A program made the position numbers and the translations under genes. Below the pieces are notes generated by a model that saw only the letters and a program-made list of their open reading frames with translations, did no database searches and was not told the DNA's origin. From Chloroflexota bacterium (GTDB taxonomy: Bacteria; Chloroflexota; Anaerolineae; Promineifilales; Promineifilaceae), in the NCBI GenBank assembly GCA_024223125.1, contig JAAEOP010000554.1, positions 1-33,586 on the forward strand: DNA of 33,586 nucleotides. Direction: 5' to 3'. Of the stretch, positions 33,350 through 33,586 are shown piece after piece; the stretch's first letter is position 1, and the number at the start of each line of letters is the position of its first letter.

Positions 33350-33498
33350 TAAGCCTATTTTTCGCACCTTTCCAATTGAATAGAGAGACGAAAAAGCATT
33401 GAATTTGCCTGCGGGTTGGGTTCGTCTGCTGAAAAAGCAGGTTTAGATGTTTTGGTTCAACGTCAAATGGACATCGGCCCTCAAAAAAGAGAGAATTT

Positions 33499-33586
33499 TC
33501 ACAGTTGAGGCGCGACCTCATTTCCCTGCCAATATTGCTGGCGTTGTTGGCGAGCCAACGCCAGTTTCTGCCGTCGTTCTGAAAAT
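33499..33586 (-). CDS. C-terminus of an unidentified protein (partial, runs off the right edge)
   Basis: The minus-strand frame is open from the window edge for 28 codons to TGA at 33499-33501. It reads SERRQKLALARQQRQQYWQG and then ends APQL, an amphipathic, basic, Gln-rich helix that looks like a real C-terminus. A 9-bp stem-loop (CTGGCGTTG 33538-33546 with CAACGCCAG 33556-33564) lies within it. Too short for a family call; competing frames here look less protein-like. Confidence 0.4.
   Translation of the reverse strand, partial: FSERRQKLALARQQRQQYWQGNEVAPQL

Noticed and set aside
33330..33521. 63-codon minus-strand frame near the right edge
   Set aside because: No ribosome site and poor composition; overlaps a more protein-like partial frame that ends at 33499.

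Overview
The window looks like chromosomal DNA of an uncultured filamentous or anaerobic member of the Chloroflexota (Anaerolineae-like). Reasons: secreted proteins carry the YLPV-x-x-K/R motif, small conserved proteins and WYL, SARP and DHH-CBS-nucleotidyltransferase architectures are of the kind I know from that phylum, and GC is moderate. No rRNA, tRNA or CRISPR array was seen, so the placement is an inference. The palindrome ACGGCCGT is scattered through genes and spacers (about 40 exact copies by hand count, against roughly 0.5 expected) and acts as a sequence signature. It is missing from three blocks: about 6.25-8.97 kb, 16.87-19.49 kb and 23.77-25.71 kb.

Layout. 0-3.3 kb: a HicB-type antitoxin at the left edge, xylose isomerase, a small membrane protein, a Phd/YefM-like antitoxin, and an unrecognised gene whose 3' part seems split off by a 100-bp inverted-repeat element between 13-bp direct repeats. 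3.6-6.3 kb: an 891-residue DHH-CBS-tRNA nucleotidyltransferase fusion. 6.5-8.9 kb: a motif-free island with an AAA+ ATPase broken by a one-base frameshift, then a tightly packed trio of a shrunken Phd-like protein, a DUF5678-like protein and a retropepsin-like aspartic protease. 9.0-12.8 kb: a PEP/pyruvate-binding (PPDK N-terminal) protein, divergent from a HIT-family hydrolase, then a polytopic membrane protein.

12.9-19.1 kb, minus strand, is the most interesting part. It encodes a Tat-exported protein (SH3b, jelly-roll, Pro/Thr linkers) whose last 43 residues are ten CxxD units. A radical SAM/SPASM enzyme starts 5 bases after its stop, and a large secreted repeat protein follows. I read the first two as a candidate peptide-maturation system in which the modified core is the tail of a large, folded, Tat-exported protein.

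19.5-30.9 kb: a tandem-duplicated cyclase-family enzyme with a strong terminator, a small conserved protein, a SARP/BTAD-NB-ARC-TPR regulator, an HExxH metallopeptidase, a WYL regulator, a Nudix hydrolase, a DUF6930-like protein and a class I aminotransferase. 31.0-33.6 kb: a peroxiredoxin-like gene with in-frame TGA in place of the first Cys of CPFC (a probable selenoprotein), a Phd-VapC toxin-antitoxin pair, an omega-amidase-like nitrilase that could pair with the aminotransferase, and the C-terminus of one more gene running off the right edge.

Many spacers contain stem-loops or arrays built from a short word that differs from one locus to the next.
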